DNA from: an uncultured Capnocytophaga sp.
Lineage (GTDB): Bacteria; Bacteroidota; Bacteroidia; Flavobacteriales; Flavobacteriaceae
DNA length: 11,032 bases
Assembly (NCBI GenBank): GCA_905372595.1
Contig: CAJPPS010000024.1
Location: 1-11,032, forward strand
Direction: 5' to 3'
Under the pieces are notes generated by a model that was not told where the DNA came from, made no database searches, and was given only the letters and a program-made list of their open reading frames with translations. Shown piece after piece: positions 1-6,608 of this stretch. The number at the start of each line of letters is the position of its first letter. Positions within the stretch are counted from its first letter, which is position 1. The position numbers and the translations under genes were made by a program.

Positions 1-408
1 ATTGAATCTTTCTGTATAATAGCGGGTACTACCTATTACATAAGAGAATTTTTGGTAGGTAAGACTATCTGCTTTATTGAAAGTTTTGATTTCCCAATCC
101 ATAAGATTGCCTAAGTCATCATAAGTATAGAGTGCGACCTCATTTCCTCTTTTATCAAAGTGAGAGGTATAAGAATATATTTCATCCATGCCCTTATAGG
201 GAAGACGGTATACAACAACAGGAGTATCTCCTTTGTATGCTATTTGGCAACCTAAGGTATGCATCGTTTTTATCTTCCCACGAAGTGGTTTAGGGAAAAA
301 TTGGTCGTATTTTTCATTTGTTTTATAGGCAATAGTATCTTTATTAGCTGTATTTTGAGCAACTATGACAGTAGTAATAAATAGAAAGGGGAGTAAATAG
401 TTTCTCAT
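1..408 (-). CDS. Secreted hypothetical protein, YD-repeat-like (3' end cut off by window edge)
   Basis: I translated this reading frame by hand. It opens at an ATG (408-406) and stays open for 136 codons to the window edge, so the C-terminus is missing. The N-terminus is a plausible Sec signal peptide: MRN, a hydrophobic run rich in L, F, I, T and V, then a possible cleavage site near VA-QN at about residue 18. The mature part includes segments such as FDKRGNEVALYTYDDLGNL at about residues 85-103. These resemble the Y-D-x-x-G-N pattern of YD/RHS-type repeats, a weak similarity that could be chance. It begins 17 bp after the esterase stop codon on the same strand and is probably cotranscribed with it. 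No function can be assigned. An exported or cell-surface protein is the most that can be said. Confidence 0.7.
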   Translation of the reverse strand, partial: MRNYLLPFLFITTVIVAQNTANKDTIAYKTNEKYDQFFPKPLRGKIKTMHTLGCQIAYKGDTPVVVYRLPYKGMDEIYSYTSHFDKRGNEVALYTYDDLGNLMDWEIKTFNKADSLTYQKFSYVIGSTRYYTERFN

Positions 409-425
409 AGTATCGCAAATTAAAA

Positions 426-1223
426 TTATCTTACAGAACGGAGTATTTTTGGTAGTGATTCCTTCCAAAACTTCCAGTTATGAGTGCCTTGTCGGAATAT
501 TTTGGTGTAGTTTATTTGTTTTTCGTCCAAGAACTGACTGAAAACTCTATTAGATTCAATTACTAAACTATCTTCTTCGCCACATTCCAAAGTATAAGAA
601 GGAAAAAAGTTTTTCTGTGTAGGTAATTTAGCGTTGATAATTCCCTTAAGCAAACTCATAGCTGGTTCTATGAATCCTCCACTTGTGGAATAAGCATTTC
701 CAAATAGGTTATGGTATTGGAAAGCTAAATAAGTTGCCCCGAAACCTCCCATAGAAAGTCCAGCTATATTCCTATGAGACTTTTCTGAAAGAATACGATA
801 TCTTCTTTCTATTTCAGGAATAAACTCTTGTATGAAAAAGTCTTCATAACGCATCTGAGGTCTGTTATAATAAAAGGAATTGAACCCATCAGGACAGATA
901 ATAATCATTTCTTTAGCACCTTCAGCTATAACTTCATCTGCAACAGCTTGTAATGCTCCTTCATTTATCCAGCTTTTATAATTTTGGTTCATACCGTGTA
1001 GCAAATAGAGTACAGGATATCTTTTATTGGGTTCTGTAGCATAGCTGGGCGGAAGATATACTGCAAAATGTTGTTCTCCACCTAATATTTGGCTTTGTAG
1101 AGTTGGGGAGAGGTCTATTACACTTGTAGAAGAAGAATTATGAGAAGGAATAGTTCCTGTATGAGTAGCTTTTGAACAGGAAATAGATAAGATAATGCCT
1201 ATGAGAAATAGAATTTGTTTCAT
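426..1223 (-). CDS. Probable lipoprotein esterase (esterase D / PF00756 family, alpha/beta hydrolase)
   Basis: This is a 265-residue alpha/beta hydrolase of the putative esterase (esterase D-like) family, expected to cleave an ester. The substrate is unknown; relatives include feruloyl/acetyl esterases and S-formylglutathione hydrolases. Visible elements are the oxyanion segment LLHG (74-77), the nucleophile elbow GLSMGG with Ser157, a likely acid Asp218 in GEED, and a likely catalytic His248 in GTHNWKFW, a C-terminal pattern typical of the family. The N-terminus is a short signal peptide ending SISC with Cys16. This imperfect lipobox suggests a lipoprotein in the periplasm or at the outer membrane. 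I chose the ATG at 1223. A TTG six codons upstream (1241) is also in frame but would add charged residues ahead of an already complete signal peptide. The gene lies 33 bp after the beta-barrel gene's stop codon. Confidence 0.85.
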   Translation of the reverse strand: MKQILFLIGIILSISCSKATHTGTIPSHNSSSTSVIDLSPTLQSQILGGEQHFAVYLPPSYATEPNKRYPVLYLLHGMNQNYKSWINEGALQAVADEVIAEGAKEMIIICPDGFNSFYYNRPQMRYEDFFIQEFIPEIERRYRILSEKSHRNIAGLSMGGFGATYLAFQYHNLFGNAYSTSGGFIEPAMSLLKGIINAKLPTQKNFFPSYTLECGEEDSLVIESNRVFSQFLDEKQINYTKIFRQGTHNWKFWKESLPKILRSVR

Positions 1224-1256
1224 TATTGTTAGTTTTTTCAATTAAGTTTCAAGAAA

Positions 1257-2108
1257 TTAAAAAGTAACACCTAAGGAAAGGCTCACTCCTGAAAATTCAG
1301 AGGACGCAAGATTATTATATTGGTATTTTACACCTCCTTTATAGCGTTTGTAATAATAATTAACTCCTGTAGAAAAAGAAAAATAGTTCTGATGAGCAAA
1401 AGAAGTGTATTGTAATGCATAGGAAAGAGAAAAAGGAGAACGCACAAAGACTTCCCCTTTATTATTAAGAACTAACCCAAACTGATGAACTTCATTTCCT
1501 ATGTATCCAGCTCCTATTCCCCACCCTAAAGTAACGCGCTGAGTACGTACTCTATAATATTCGGCTGTTAAAGAAAGATAATCCAAGTGTTCTGTAGGGT
1601 ATCCTTTCTTGTTTTCCCAAAAATGTTGATATGAAAAAGAAGCTCCAAACCGGCTAGCAAAGCGTAAGCCTGCCTGAAAATGATTCTGATAAATGTGATT
1701 TCCTAAGAAAAGCTCGTTGGAGAGTTCTCCACGTAAGAGAGAGAACTTATCCAGCTGGCTTTTATCATAAGTATAATCACCTATGTGATTTTCATAGTAG
1801 GGATAAGGAGAAAGCTCAGCCCGTGACATACGTCCATTATATTCGTAACCACTTTCTATGAGTAAGGAATAAGGAACACGTATGACTATATCAAAAAGTA
1901 ACATTCCCACAAGGGGCGAATCCCAGAAAGAATAATTTCTTCTGGAATCTGTTGTTACTTGATCTGAAGAACTTGAAGAAACTGCTGAAGAGGACGAACC
2001 CAAAGATGATTCCTGTGAAAGCTGTGCTTTTGCCTCCTTGAGCTTTTCTTGAGAAAACCCTATTCCATTAAGGAATAGGGTAAATATTAATAGGTATTTT
2101 TTGATCAT
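1257..2108 (-). CDS. Predicted outer-membrane beta-barrel protein with Ser-rich N-terminal linker
   Basis: This is a 283-residue exported protein that I do not recognise at family level. It has a clean Sec signal peptide (MIKKYLLIF...GFSQ, cleavage probably before Gln20). Next come a charged stretch (20-33), a Ser-rich low-complexity linker (about 34-50), and a body rich in alternating aromatic and polar strands with many Tyr/Phe and Gly residues. It ends in a C-terminal phenylalanine (SLGVTF). A C-terminal aromatic residue after an amphipathic strand is the usual outer-membrane barrel insertion signal, so an outer-membrane barrel is inferred. The frame is open to an earlier ATG at 2147, but that would overlap DUF4301 and put 13 non-signal residues ahead of the signal peptide. 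The ATG at 2108 lies 4 bp after the DUF4301 stop and is preferred. The role and any link to the upstream vitamin genes are unknown. Confidence 0.75.
   Translation of the reverse strand: MIKKYLLIFTLFLNGIGFSQEKLKEAKAQLSQESSLGSSSSAVSSSSSDQVTTDSRRNYSFWDSPLVGMLLFDIVIRVPYSLLIESGYEYNGRMSRAELSPYPYYENHIGDYTYDKSQLDKFSLLRGELSNELFLGNHIYQNHFQAGLRFASRFGASFSYQHFWENKKGYPTEHLDYLSLTAEYYRVRTQRVTLGWGIGAGYIGNEVHQFGLVLNNKGEVFVRSPFSLSYALQYTSFAHQNYFSFSTGVNYYYKRYKGGVKYQYNNLASSEFSGVSLSLGVTF
2058..2080 (-). other. Perfect 9-bp hairpin followed by TTTT, inside the beta-barrel signal-peptide coding region
   Basis: CCCTATTCC (2058-2066) and GGAATAGGG (2072-2080) form a perfect inverted repeat around a 5-nt loop. Read on the minus strand, the hairpin is followed at once by TTTTC, and then by a smaller inverted repeat (TTTTCT/AGAAAA, 2044-2057). 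The hairpin begins about 28 nt inside the coding region. It has the outline of a weak intrinsic terminator or attenuator, or a translation-modulating structure. It could also be incidental to the codons. Confidence 0.4.
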
Positions 2109-2112
2109 ATGA

Positions 2113-3663
2113 TTATGAACCTTGATGATTTTTCTTAAGCAAATCATTCACTGATTTTACAGGATTAAAAGTAACTTGAGGCACTTCCACAAAGATACTA
2201 ATCCAGCCTGCCATAGCTCCATTCCATAAGCCTGGAAGCTCAAGTGCTTTCAGTGGAGTTCCATTATAAGATTTTTCGGTAATAAAACTAAGTTTCTTAT
2301 CCTGAAATTCTTCCAAATCAAACATTTCTCCTTTAAAATTCTTGATACAACATACAATATCTACGGGATTAAAGTGCGTAGAGGACTGTAATATCTCCCA
2401 TTGCTTAGGATTTTTCTTATCTATTTGTGCTGTTTCTATAATCTGAAGACTTTCATTTCTTTCTTCGTCTCTCACCCAGAAAGGACCTCCTCCTATTTCA
2501 CCTTCATTCTTAACCATTCCACATACACGTATGGGTCGGTTTAGTGCCTGATAGATGTATTCTATCATATAACGTTTAGCAAACTTATAAACGTAAGAAG
2601 GCACCTTAATATTAAGTTGAGAAAGGAATTTTAACACCTCTGGAAGGTCTTTCTTTTTGAGTTTTTCGTTCTGTATCTGCTTGAGAATCTTATGTACTTT
2701 AGAACGTGTTTCCTCTAGTTTTCCAGCCAATACCTCTTTATAGAAAATAGCCTCATCACCATAATTTTCAGCTACTACATTATCAATATTTTTTATAAAG
2801 ATAATATCAGCATTCAGTTCATTAAGGTTCTTTAGTAAAGCACCGTGCCCTGCAGGTCGGAAAAGGAGCTTGTTATTCTCGTCTCTGAAAAATTCGTTAT
2901 CCAAAGTCAAAGCAACCGTATCTGTACTTTCACTTTGATGAGAAAAAGATACTTCAAAATGAACTCCATACTGTTTTTCCAAGCTAGGACGAATCTCTGC
3001 TAAAGTGCTAAGAAACTGATTTGTATATTCTTTTCCAATAGTAAAGTGAATATTAACAACCTCTCCTTGTGAAGCATATAAGAAAGCCTCTCTGAAGTGC
3101 TCTTCAAAGGCTGTAACTACCTTTTCCCCATATTTGTGAAAAGGAAAAAGTCCTTTAGGCTTATTTTTATAATTAAAAGGCTCTTCTTCTAGAAGAATTT
3201 TAGCAATACGTAGCTTTTGCTCATCCTCAGAGAGCCCTTCTAGGGAATGGTGCGCTTGGATATACTTCTGAAGAGATTCATAAAAGGCAAACAATTGAAG
3301 ATGTTCAAAAAATATCTGTACATTCACATTGCCACTTTCTTTTACATAAGCTTCAAAAGTTTGCTCAAGTGGATTAAAGTCACTAGTAAAAGCAGAAAGG
3401 AATTGAAACATTCGTGTAGCGGAACCTGAAGCCGGAACAAACTTTAAAATATCCAAGCTATTTTTTTTCTTCTGGTAAGTAGCTACACATTGGATAGCCT
3501 CATCACGAGATAAGGAAAAAATTCCTGTTCCTACGTGAGCTGGAGCTACCAAATTCACAGGAGGTACTCCTGTAAGAAATAAAGCTACTTGTTCCTGTAA
3601 CTTACTGACCTTAATTCCTTTCTCTCCCAATTGGAGTTGGTCATATTCGGTTAATTCTTTCAT
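2113..3663 (-). CDS. DUF4301 family protein, possible UDP-sugar-pyrophosphorylase-like nucleotidyltransferase fold
   Basis: This 516-residue protein matches, from memory, the DUF4301 family of Bacteroidota, which has no established function. Several motifs resemble GT-A nucleotidyltransferases of the UDPGP type. VPASGSATRM (76-85) resembles their G-rich N-terminal loop. KPKG (168-171) is a possible phosphate/sugar-contact segment. RPAGHGAL (269-276), followed by IKNIDN (290-295), strongly recalls the PPGHG and NxDN motifs around the metal-binding Asp. GGGPFW (391-396) and THFNPVDIVC (429-438) are further likely conserved blocks. No signal peptide or membrane helix is seen, so it is probably cytoplasmic. 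Its ATG overlaps the stop of the NadR-like kinase gene as ATGA, indicating translational coupling. The fold is inferred; substrate and activity are unknown. The neighbours suggest a role tied to vitamin or cofactor salvage, but chance operon membership remains possible. Confidence 0.85.
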   Translation of the reverse strand: MKELTEYDQLQLGEKGIKVSKLQEQVALFLTGVPPVNLVAPAHVGTGIFSLSRDEAIQCVATYQKKKNSLDILKFVPASGSATRMFQFLSAFTSDFNPLEQTFEAYVKESGNVNVQIFFEHLQLFAFYESLQKYIQAHHSLEGLSEDEQKLRIAKILLEEEPFNYKNKPKGLFPFHKYGEKVVTAFEEHFREAFLYASQGEVVNIHFTIGKEYTNQFLSTLAEIRPSLEKQYGVHFEVSFSHQSESTDTVALTLDNEFFRDENNKLLFRPAGHGALLKNLNELNADIIFIKNIDNVVAENYGDEAIFYKEVLAGKLEETRSKVHKILKQIQNEKLKKKDLPEVLKFLSQLNIKVPSYVYKFAKRYMIEYIYQALNRPIRVCGMVKNEGEIGGGPFWVRDEERNESLQIIETAQIDKKNPKQWEILQSSTHFNPVDIVCCIKNFKGEMFDLEEFQDKKLSFITEKSYNGTPLKALELPGLWNGAMAGWISIFVEVPQVTFNPVKSVNDLLKKNHQGS

Positions 3664-4208
3664 TGCTTTAGCTTTTTATTTATTTGTTGTATTCTATGTT
3701 GTACATTCCCTTGTAATATGGTAAAAGGAATTTGCTTTCTTTCCAGAAAATCTTTAAAAAAGATAAAAATTTCTTCTCTTTCAAAAGGTTTGTCCCTTAA
3801 GTCATCTGCCTGCCAAGGTACATCTGTATAGGTTAGGAACACCCAATCATAATGATGTTCCCAAGCATAACTCTCTATTACAGGCTCACATTTTCCATAG
3901 TATATATAAGAGTATATTACTATTTCTAGCAAGCAAGTATCACAGAAAAGATAGTGATTAGCCTTAGTTATCAGCTCATTTTCAAGGGCTATTTGACCTT
4001 TGGCTATTGGAAGAAGATCTTCCCAAGTACATACCTTGCGATATTTATCCCATTTTTCTTGTAAATATAAGCGCATATATTCTGGTACCCATTGGGTAGA
4101 ATAGATCCGAGAGAGTTCCTGTGAAAGAGTTGTCTTACCAGTACATTCAGGACCTACAAATACTATTCGCTTGCAAGAGCTTGAGGCTTGTATAAGTTCT
4201 TTTTCCAT
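3660..4208 (-). CDS. NadR-type ribosylnicotinamide kinase-like P-loop ATPase (stand-alone kinase domain)
   Basis: This 182-residue cytoplasmic P-loop protein corresponds to the C-terminal kinase domain of NadR, without the adenylyltransferase domain. Visible features are the Walker A loop GPECTGKT (19-26), the VPEY block (41-44) that follows it in NadR kinases, a Walker-B-like strand ending in Asp90 (LFCDT), and a lid region DVPWQADDLRDKPFER (129-144) close to the family's DxPWxxDxLR pattern. In NadR this domain phosphorylates nicotinamide riboside to NMN, which traps the imported nucleoside. The start overlaps the pnuC-like gene by 46 nt. No later start keeps the P-loop, so this ATG is accepted. 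Pairing with a PnuC transporter supports a kinase that drives uptake. The YkoF-like gene in the same operon leaves open thiamine or hydroxymethylpyrimidine as the actual substrate. Confidence 0.82.
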   Translation of the reverse strand: MEKELIQASSSCKRIVFVGPECTGKTTLSQELSRIYSTQWVPEYMRLYLQEKWDKYRKVCTWEDLLPIAKGQIALENELITKANHYLFCDTCLLEIVIYSYIYYGKCEPVIESYAWEHHYDWVFLTYTDVPWQADDLRDKPFEREEIFIFFKDFLERKQIPFTILQGNVQHRIQQINKKLKQ

Positions 4209-4846
4209 TCCTGATAAGCTAAAATGGCTATAATAGTGAAAACAAGATATTGAAGAGCCGTTAAAATAAGATTTTTATACATATATAAGGGAATAGAGAT
4301 GACATTTCCTATAATCCAGAATATCCAATTCTCTATTTTTCGTCTTGCCATCAGCCACATCCCCACTAAAAAAATAGCTGTTGTAGTAGCATCAACCCAA
4401 TCTGTCCATACAAAATGATAAAATCCTAATTCAATTCCCTCCCAAGAGAAATGATTATTGATATAGGGCTTAAAATAATAAACTCCCATTACAAAAAACC
4501 AACTAAGTAAAGATAATACTACCATTATCTTTCTATCATAACTATTCATCTGAGAGATTTCTACGTGAATAGCATCCTTGCTATGCTTTGCCCACAATAT
4601 CCAGCCATATATACTCATTATTGTATAATAGGCATTGATAAGCATATCCCCAAAGAGTCTTCCTTCCCATAACAGATAGACAAAAAGAACAGTATTAATA
4701 ATCCCTGTAGGATATACCCATATATTCCTATTTTTTGAAAAAATGACACTAATTAATCCAAAAAAAACTCCTATTATTTCTACATATATTAAGTGTGTAG
4801 GAACTCCCTGATATTGTGCAAAAATCCAATCAAAAATAAGGTTCAT
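4163..4846 (-). CDS. pnuC: PnuC-family vitamin transporter (nicotinamide riboside or thiamine)
   Basis: This 227-residue integral membrane protein has about seven hydrophobic segments, the usual size for PnuC. Family blocks visible are WVYPTGIIN (43-51), NAYYTIMSIYGW (71-82), DATTT (152-156), ENWIFWIIGN (172-181) and PLYMYKN (186-192). PnuC proteins are facilitators in the inner membrane: PnuC carries nicotinamide riboside, and the related PnuT carries thiamine. Net uptake depends on phosphorylation of the substrate inside the cell. I cannot separate the two specificities from sequence. The adjacent NadR-like kinase favours nicotinamide riboside, and the upstream thiamine-binding-like gene favours thiamine. 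The gene overlaps the upstream gene by 17 nt and the downstream kinase by 46 nt, so the three are almost certainly one operon. Confidence 0.88.
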   Translation of the reverse strand: MNLIFDWIFAQYQGVPTHLIYVEIIGVFFGLISVIFSKNRNIWVYPTGIINTVLFVYLLWEGRLFGDMLINAYYTIMSIYGWILWAKHSKDAIHVEISQMNSYDRKIMVVLSLLSWFFVMGVYYFKPYINNHFSWEGIELGFYHFVWTDWVDATTTAIFLVGMWLMARRKIENWIFWIIGNVISIPLYMYKNLILTALQYLVFTIIAILAYQEWKKNLYKPQALASE

Positions 4847-5090
4847 ATTCGTGTCGGTCGGATTTCACTATTTTTATGTAAATAAGCCCGCTCTCAAGAA
4901 GATCGAATACTTCTTTCACCTCATTGGTCAAAACTTCCATAACACGATCATACTCTCCATACACCTGAGTACTCAATGGGTTTTCATATACAATAAGGCC
5001 AGAGGCACGAAGTTTCTTGATAAAGTGAATAACAGGTGCTCTAAATTCATCCTGTAGCGGACTAAGGGTAAGCTCTACAGATACTTTCAT
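4830..5090 (-). CDS. YkoF/MTH1187-type thiamine-binding-like small protein
   Basis: This 86-residue protein resembles the small ferredoxin-like-fold family that binds thiamine or hydroxymethylpyrimidine (YkoF and DUF77/MTH1187 proteins). Recognisable points are an opening beta-strand (VSVELTLSPL, 3-12), a central helix ending in SGL (30-32), the LSTQVYGEYDRVM block (39-51) and a closing strand (LIYIKIVKSDR, 69-79). There is no signal peptide, so it should be cytoplasmic. It is the first gene of the minus-strand cluster and overlaps the pnuC-like gene by 17 nt. A -7 element lies about 30 bp upstream. The family assignment is from memory of conserved patterns, and ligand binding is inferred. 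It could instead be a regulator or storage protein for the same vitamin. Confidence 0.72.
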   Translation of the reverse strand: MKVSVELTLSPLQDEFRAPVIHFIKKLRASGLIVYENPLSTQVYGEYDRVMEVLTNEVKEVFDLLESGLIYIKIVKSDRHEYEPYF

Positions 5091-5118
5091 ATAAAATATA
5101 TTTTTATTTTTCGTAGAG

Positions 5119-5126
5119 CAAATATA
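5119..5126 (-). promoter_or_regulatory. Predicted -7 promoter element for the minus-strand vitamin/envelope cluster
   Basis: On the minus strand this reads TATATTTG, a full match to the Bacteroidota TAnnTTTG element. It leaves a leader of about 20-25 nt before the ATG at 5090. I see no TTG at the expected -33 distance, so the promoter is only half supported. The leader is A/T-rich without a Shine-Dalgarno site, which is normal for the phylum. Confidence 0.5.
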
Positions 5127-5164
5127 CTAAAAAAAAAGGAAATAGCATATATTTTTTGAATATA

Positions 5165-5197
5165 TTTTTGATAAACGTACAAATAATAGTAACTTTG
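5165..5197 (+). promoter_or_regulatory. Predicted promoter of the sanA-like/methyltransferase pair
   Basis: TAACTTTG (5190-5197) matches the Bacteroidota -7 element TAnnTTTG. A TTTTTG run (5165-5170) sits 19 nt upstream, within the usual spacing for the -33 TTTG element. Transcription should begin near 5204, giving a leader of roughly 20 nt before the ATG at 5227. It is divergent from the promoter of the minus-strand cluster. Confidence 0.6.
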
Positions 5198-5226
5198 CCT
5201 GCTGTAACAGTAATCCCAAAACAGAG

Positions 5227-5892
5227 ATGGCAAGGAAAATAAAACTCTCCAAACAGTTTCTTAGAAGAAGTATATACTTCCTTCTTTTCCTCTTTTCGAT
5301 GGTGATAGTAGTAATACATAATGCTGATAGTACCATACGCAAGGCTAGTGAAGAGAAGTGCTATACGGAAATTGATAGTATTCCCCAAAATAAAGTAGCC
5401 CTACTCTTAGGAACTAGTAAAACCCTCAAAAATGGGCAGTCCAACCTATATTTCAAATATAGAGTAGAAGCCGCTGTAGCTCTCTTTAAAGCTAAGAAAA
5501 TTGATTTTATCCTTATCAGTGGAGATAATAGCAGGCAGGATTATGATGAACCCACTGATATGAAGGAGGCCTTGGTTGATATGGGTGTCCCCTCTGATAA
5601 AATTTATCTTGATTATGCAGGATTTCGCACTCTGGATTCCATAATCAGAGCTAAGGAAATTTTCTCCCTTACAGAACTGACTATCATCTCTCAAGCCTTT
5701 CATAACCAGAGAGCTATCTATCTGGCTCAAAAGTATGGTATCAAGGCTATTGGCTTCAATGCCAAGGATGTCGATAAATACTCAGGTTTTAAGACTCAAG
5801 TAAGAGAGTATTTTGCCCGTGTGAAAGTCTTTTGGGACTTGACCTTTGGGGTACAGCCAAAGTTCTTAGGAGAAAAAATAGAAATTCATTAA
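5227..5892 (+). CDS. sanA: SanA/YdcF-like DUF218 membrane protein
   Basis: This 221-residue protein belongs to the DUF218 (ElyC/SanA/YdcF) family. It has basic N-terminal residues and one membrane helix (about 13-31), so it is a single-pass inner-membrane protein with the DUF218 domain probably outside. Family landmarks are ALLLGTSK (58-65), RVEAA (79-83), ISGDN (97-101), DYAGFRTLDSI (129-139) and SQAFHNQRA (155-163). E. coli SanA is linked to envelope barrier function and vancomycin exclusion at high temperature, and related ElyC affects peptidoglycan synthesis; the biochemical activity is not settled. Length and layout are normal for SanA. The ATG at 5227 sits just downstream of a good promoter. 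The downstream methyltransferase starts 2 bp after this stop codon, so the two form an operon. Confidence 0.88.
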   Translation: MARKIKLSKQFLRRSIYFLLFLFSMVIVVIHNADSTIRKASEEKCYTEIDSIPQNKVALLLGTSKTLKNGQSNLYFKYRVEAAVALFKAKKIDFILISGDNSRQDYDEPTDMKEALVDMGVPSDKIYLDYAGFRTLDSIIRAKEIFSLTELTIISQAFHNQRAIYLAQKYGIKAIGFNAKDVDKYSGFKTQVREYFARVKVFWDLTFGVQPKFLGEKIEIH

Positions 5893-5894
5893 TT

Positions 5895-6608
5895 ATGCAG
5901 GCATTAGGAGATTTATATTTGATTCCCAATTTGTTAGGAGAAAGTTCTATAGAACAAGTTTTACCCTCTCGTGTGAAGGAGGTAATTTCAATCTGTAACC
6001 ACTTTATTGTAGAAAACGAAAAGAATGCAAGGCGATTTATCAAGCTGATGATTCCCCAAAAGCCTCTTAATCAAGTGGAACTATTTCCTCTAAACAAACA
6101 CACTGCCACAGAAGATAAGGAGAGCTACCTTACTACTTGCTTAGAAGGAAAACCAATGGGAATTATCTCCGATGCGGGATGTCCGGCAATTGCAGACCCT
6201 GGTAGTGAAATTGTTCGTATGGCACATCGTAAGGGTATTCGAGTGATTCCTTTGGTGGGTCCCTCTTCTATCCTCCTTTCCCTTATGGCTAGTGGAATGA
6301 ATGGACAATCTTTCGCCTTCAATGGATATTTGCCTATTGACAAAGCAGAAAGAAAAAACGCCCTAAAAAAGCTAGAAAAACGTGCTCGAGAGGAAAATCA
6401 ATCACAGTCCTTTATTGAAACACCTTATCGTAATGAAGCTCTATTACAAGAAATTATCCAGACACTCTCTCCTGATACTTCACTCTGTATTGCCTGTAAT
6501 ATCACCTTAGCAGAAGAATCTATCTATACTTTTACATTAAGAGAATGGAAGCATAGAAGCAAAGATATACATATACAAAAACAACCAACTATTTTTATTA
6601 TTTATTGA
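5895..6608 (+). CDS. RsmI-related tetrapyrrole-methylase-family SAM-dependent methyltransferase
   Basis: This 237-residue TP-methylase-fold enzyme is expected to use S-adenosylmethionine. Strong family motifs are SDAGCPAIADPG (92-103), VGPSSILLSLMASG (121-134) and FIETPYR (173-179), the counterparts of the conserved blocks in RsmI, the 16S rRNA C1402 2'-O-methyltransferase. The N-terminus reads LYLIPNLLGES instead of the usual LYxVxTPIGNL, and the protein is shorter than typical RsmI. It is therefore probably a distinct Bacteroidota paralogue with an unknown substrate. The reading frame is open back to an ATG at 5832, but that would overlap sanA by 61 nt and add 21 unrelated residues. The ATG at 5895, two bases after the sanA stop, places the first beta-strand correctly. 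It is probably translated in tandem with sanA. Confidence 0.88.
   Translation: MQALGDLYLIPNLLGESSIEQVLPSRVKEVISICNHFIVENEKNARRFIKLMIPQKPLNQVELFPLNKHTATEDKESYLTTCLEGKPMGIISDAGCPAIADPGSEIVRMAHRKGIRVIPLVGPSSILLSLMASGMNGQSFAFNGYLPIDKAERKNALKKLEKRAREENQSQSFIETPYRNEALLQEIIQTLSPDTSLCIACNITLAEESIYTFTLREWKHRSKDIHIQKQPTIFIIY

Noticed and set aside
1224..1241. TTG start for the esterase
   Set aside because: The in-frame ATG at 1223 begins a compact signal peptide, and the TTG adds residues with no benefit.
2109..2147. Upstream ATG for the beta-barrel gene, giving a 296-residue protein
   Set aside because: It would overlap DUF4301 by 35 nt and bury the signal peptide behind 13 polar residues. The ATG at 2108 gives a standard signal peptide.
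4851..5057. Plus-strand open frame opposite the thiamine-binding-like gene
   Set aside because: It lies wholly antisense to a gene with recognisable family motifs, and I see no initiation signal.
5104..5388. Minus-strand open frame across the divergent intergenic region and the sanA start
   Set aside because: It overlaps the sanA signal-anchor region and both predicted promoters, and its low-complexity sequence looks like the shadow of A/T-rich DNA.
5832..5894. N-terminal extension of the methyltransferase beginning MGLDLWG
   Set aside because: It overlaps the end of sanA in another frame and precedes the natural first beta-strand. The ATG at 5895, two bases after the sanA stop, fits the family.
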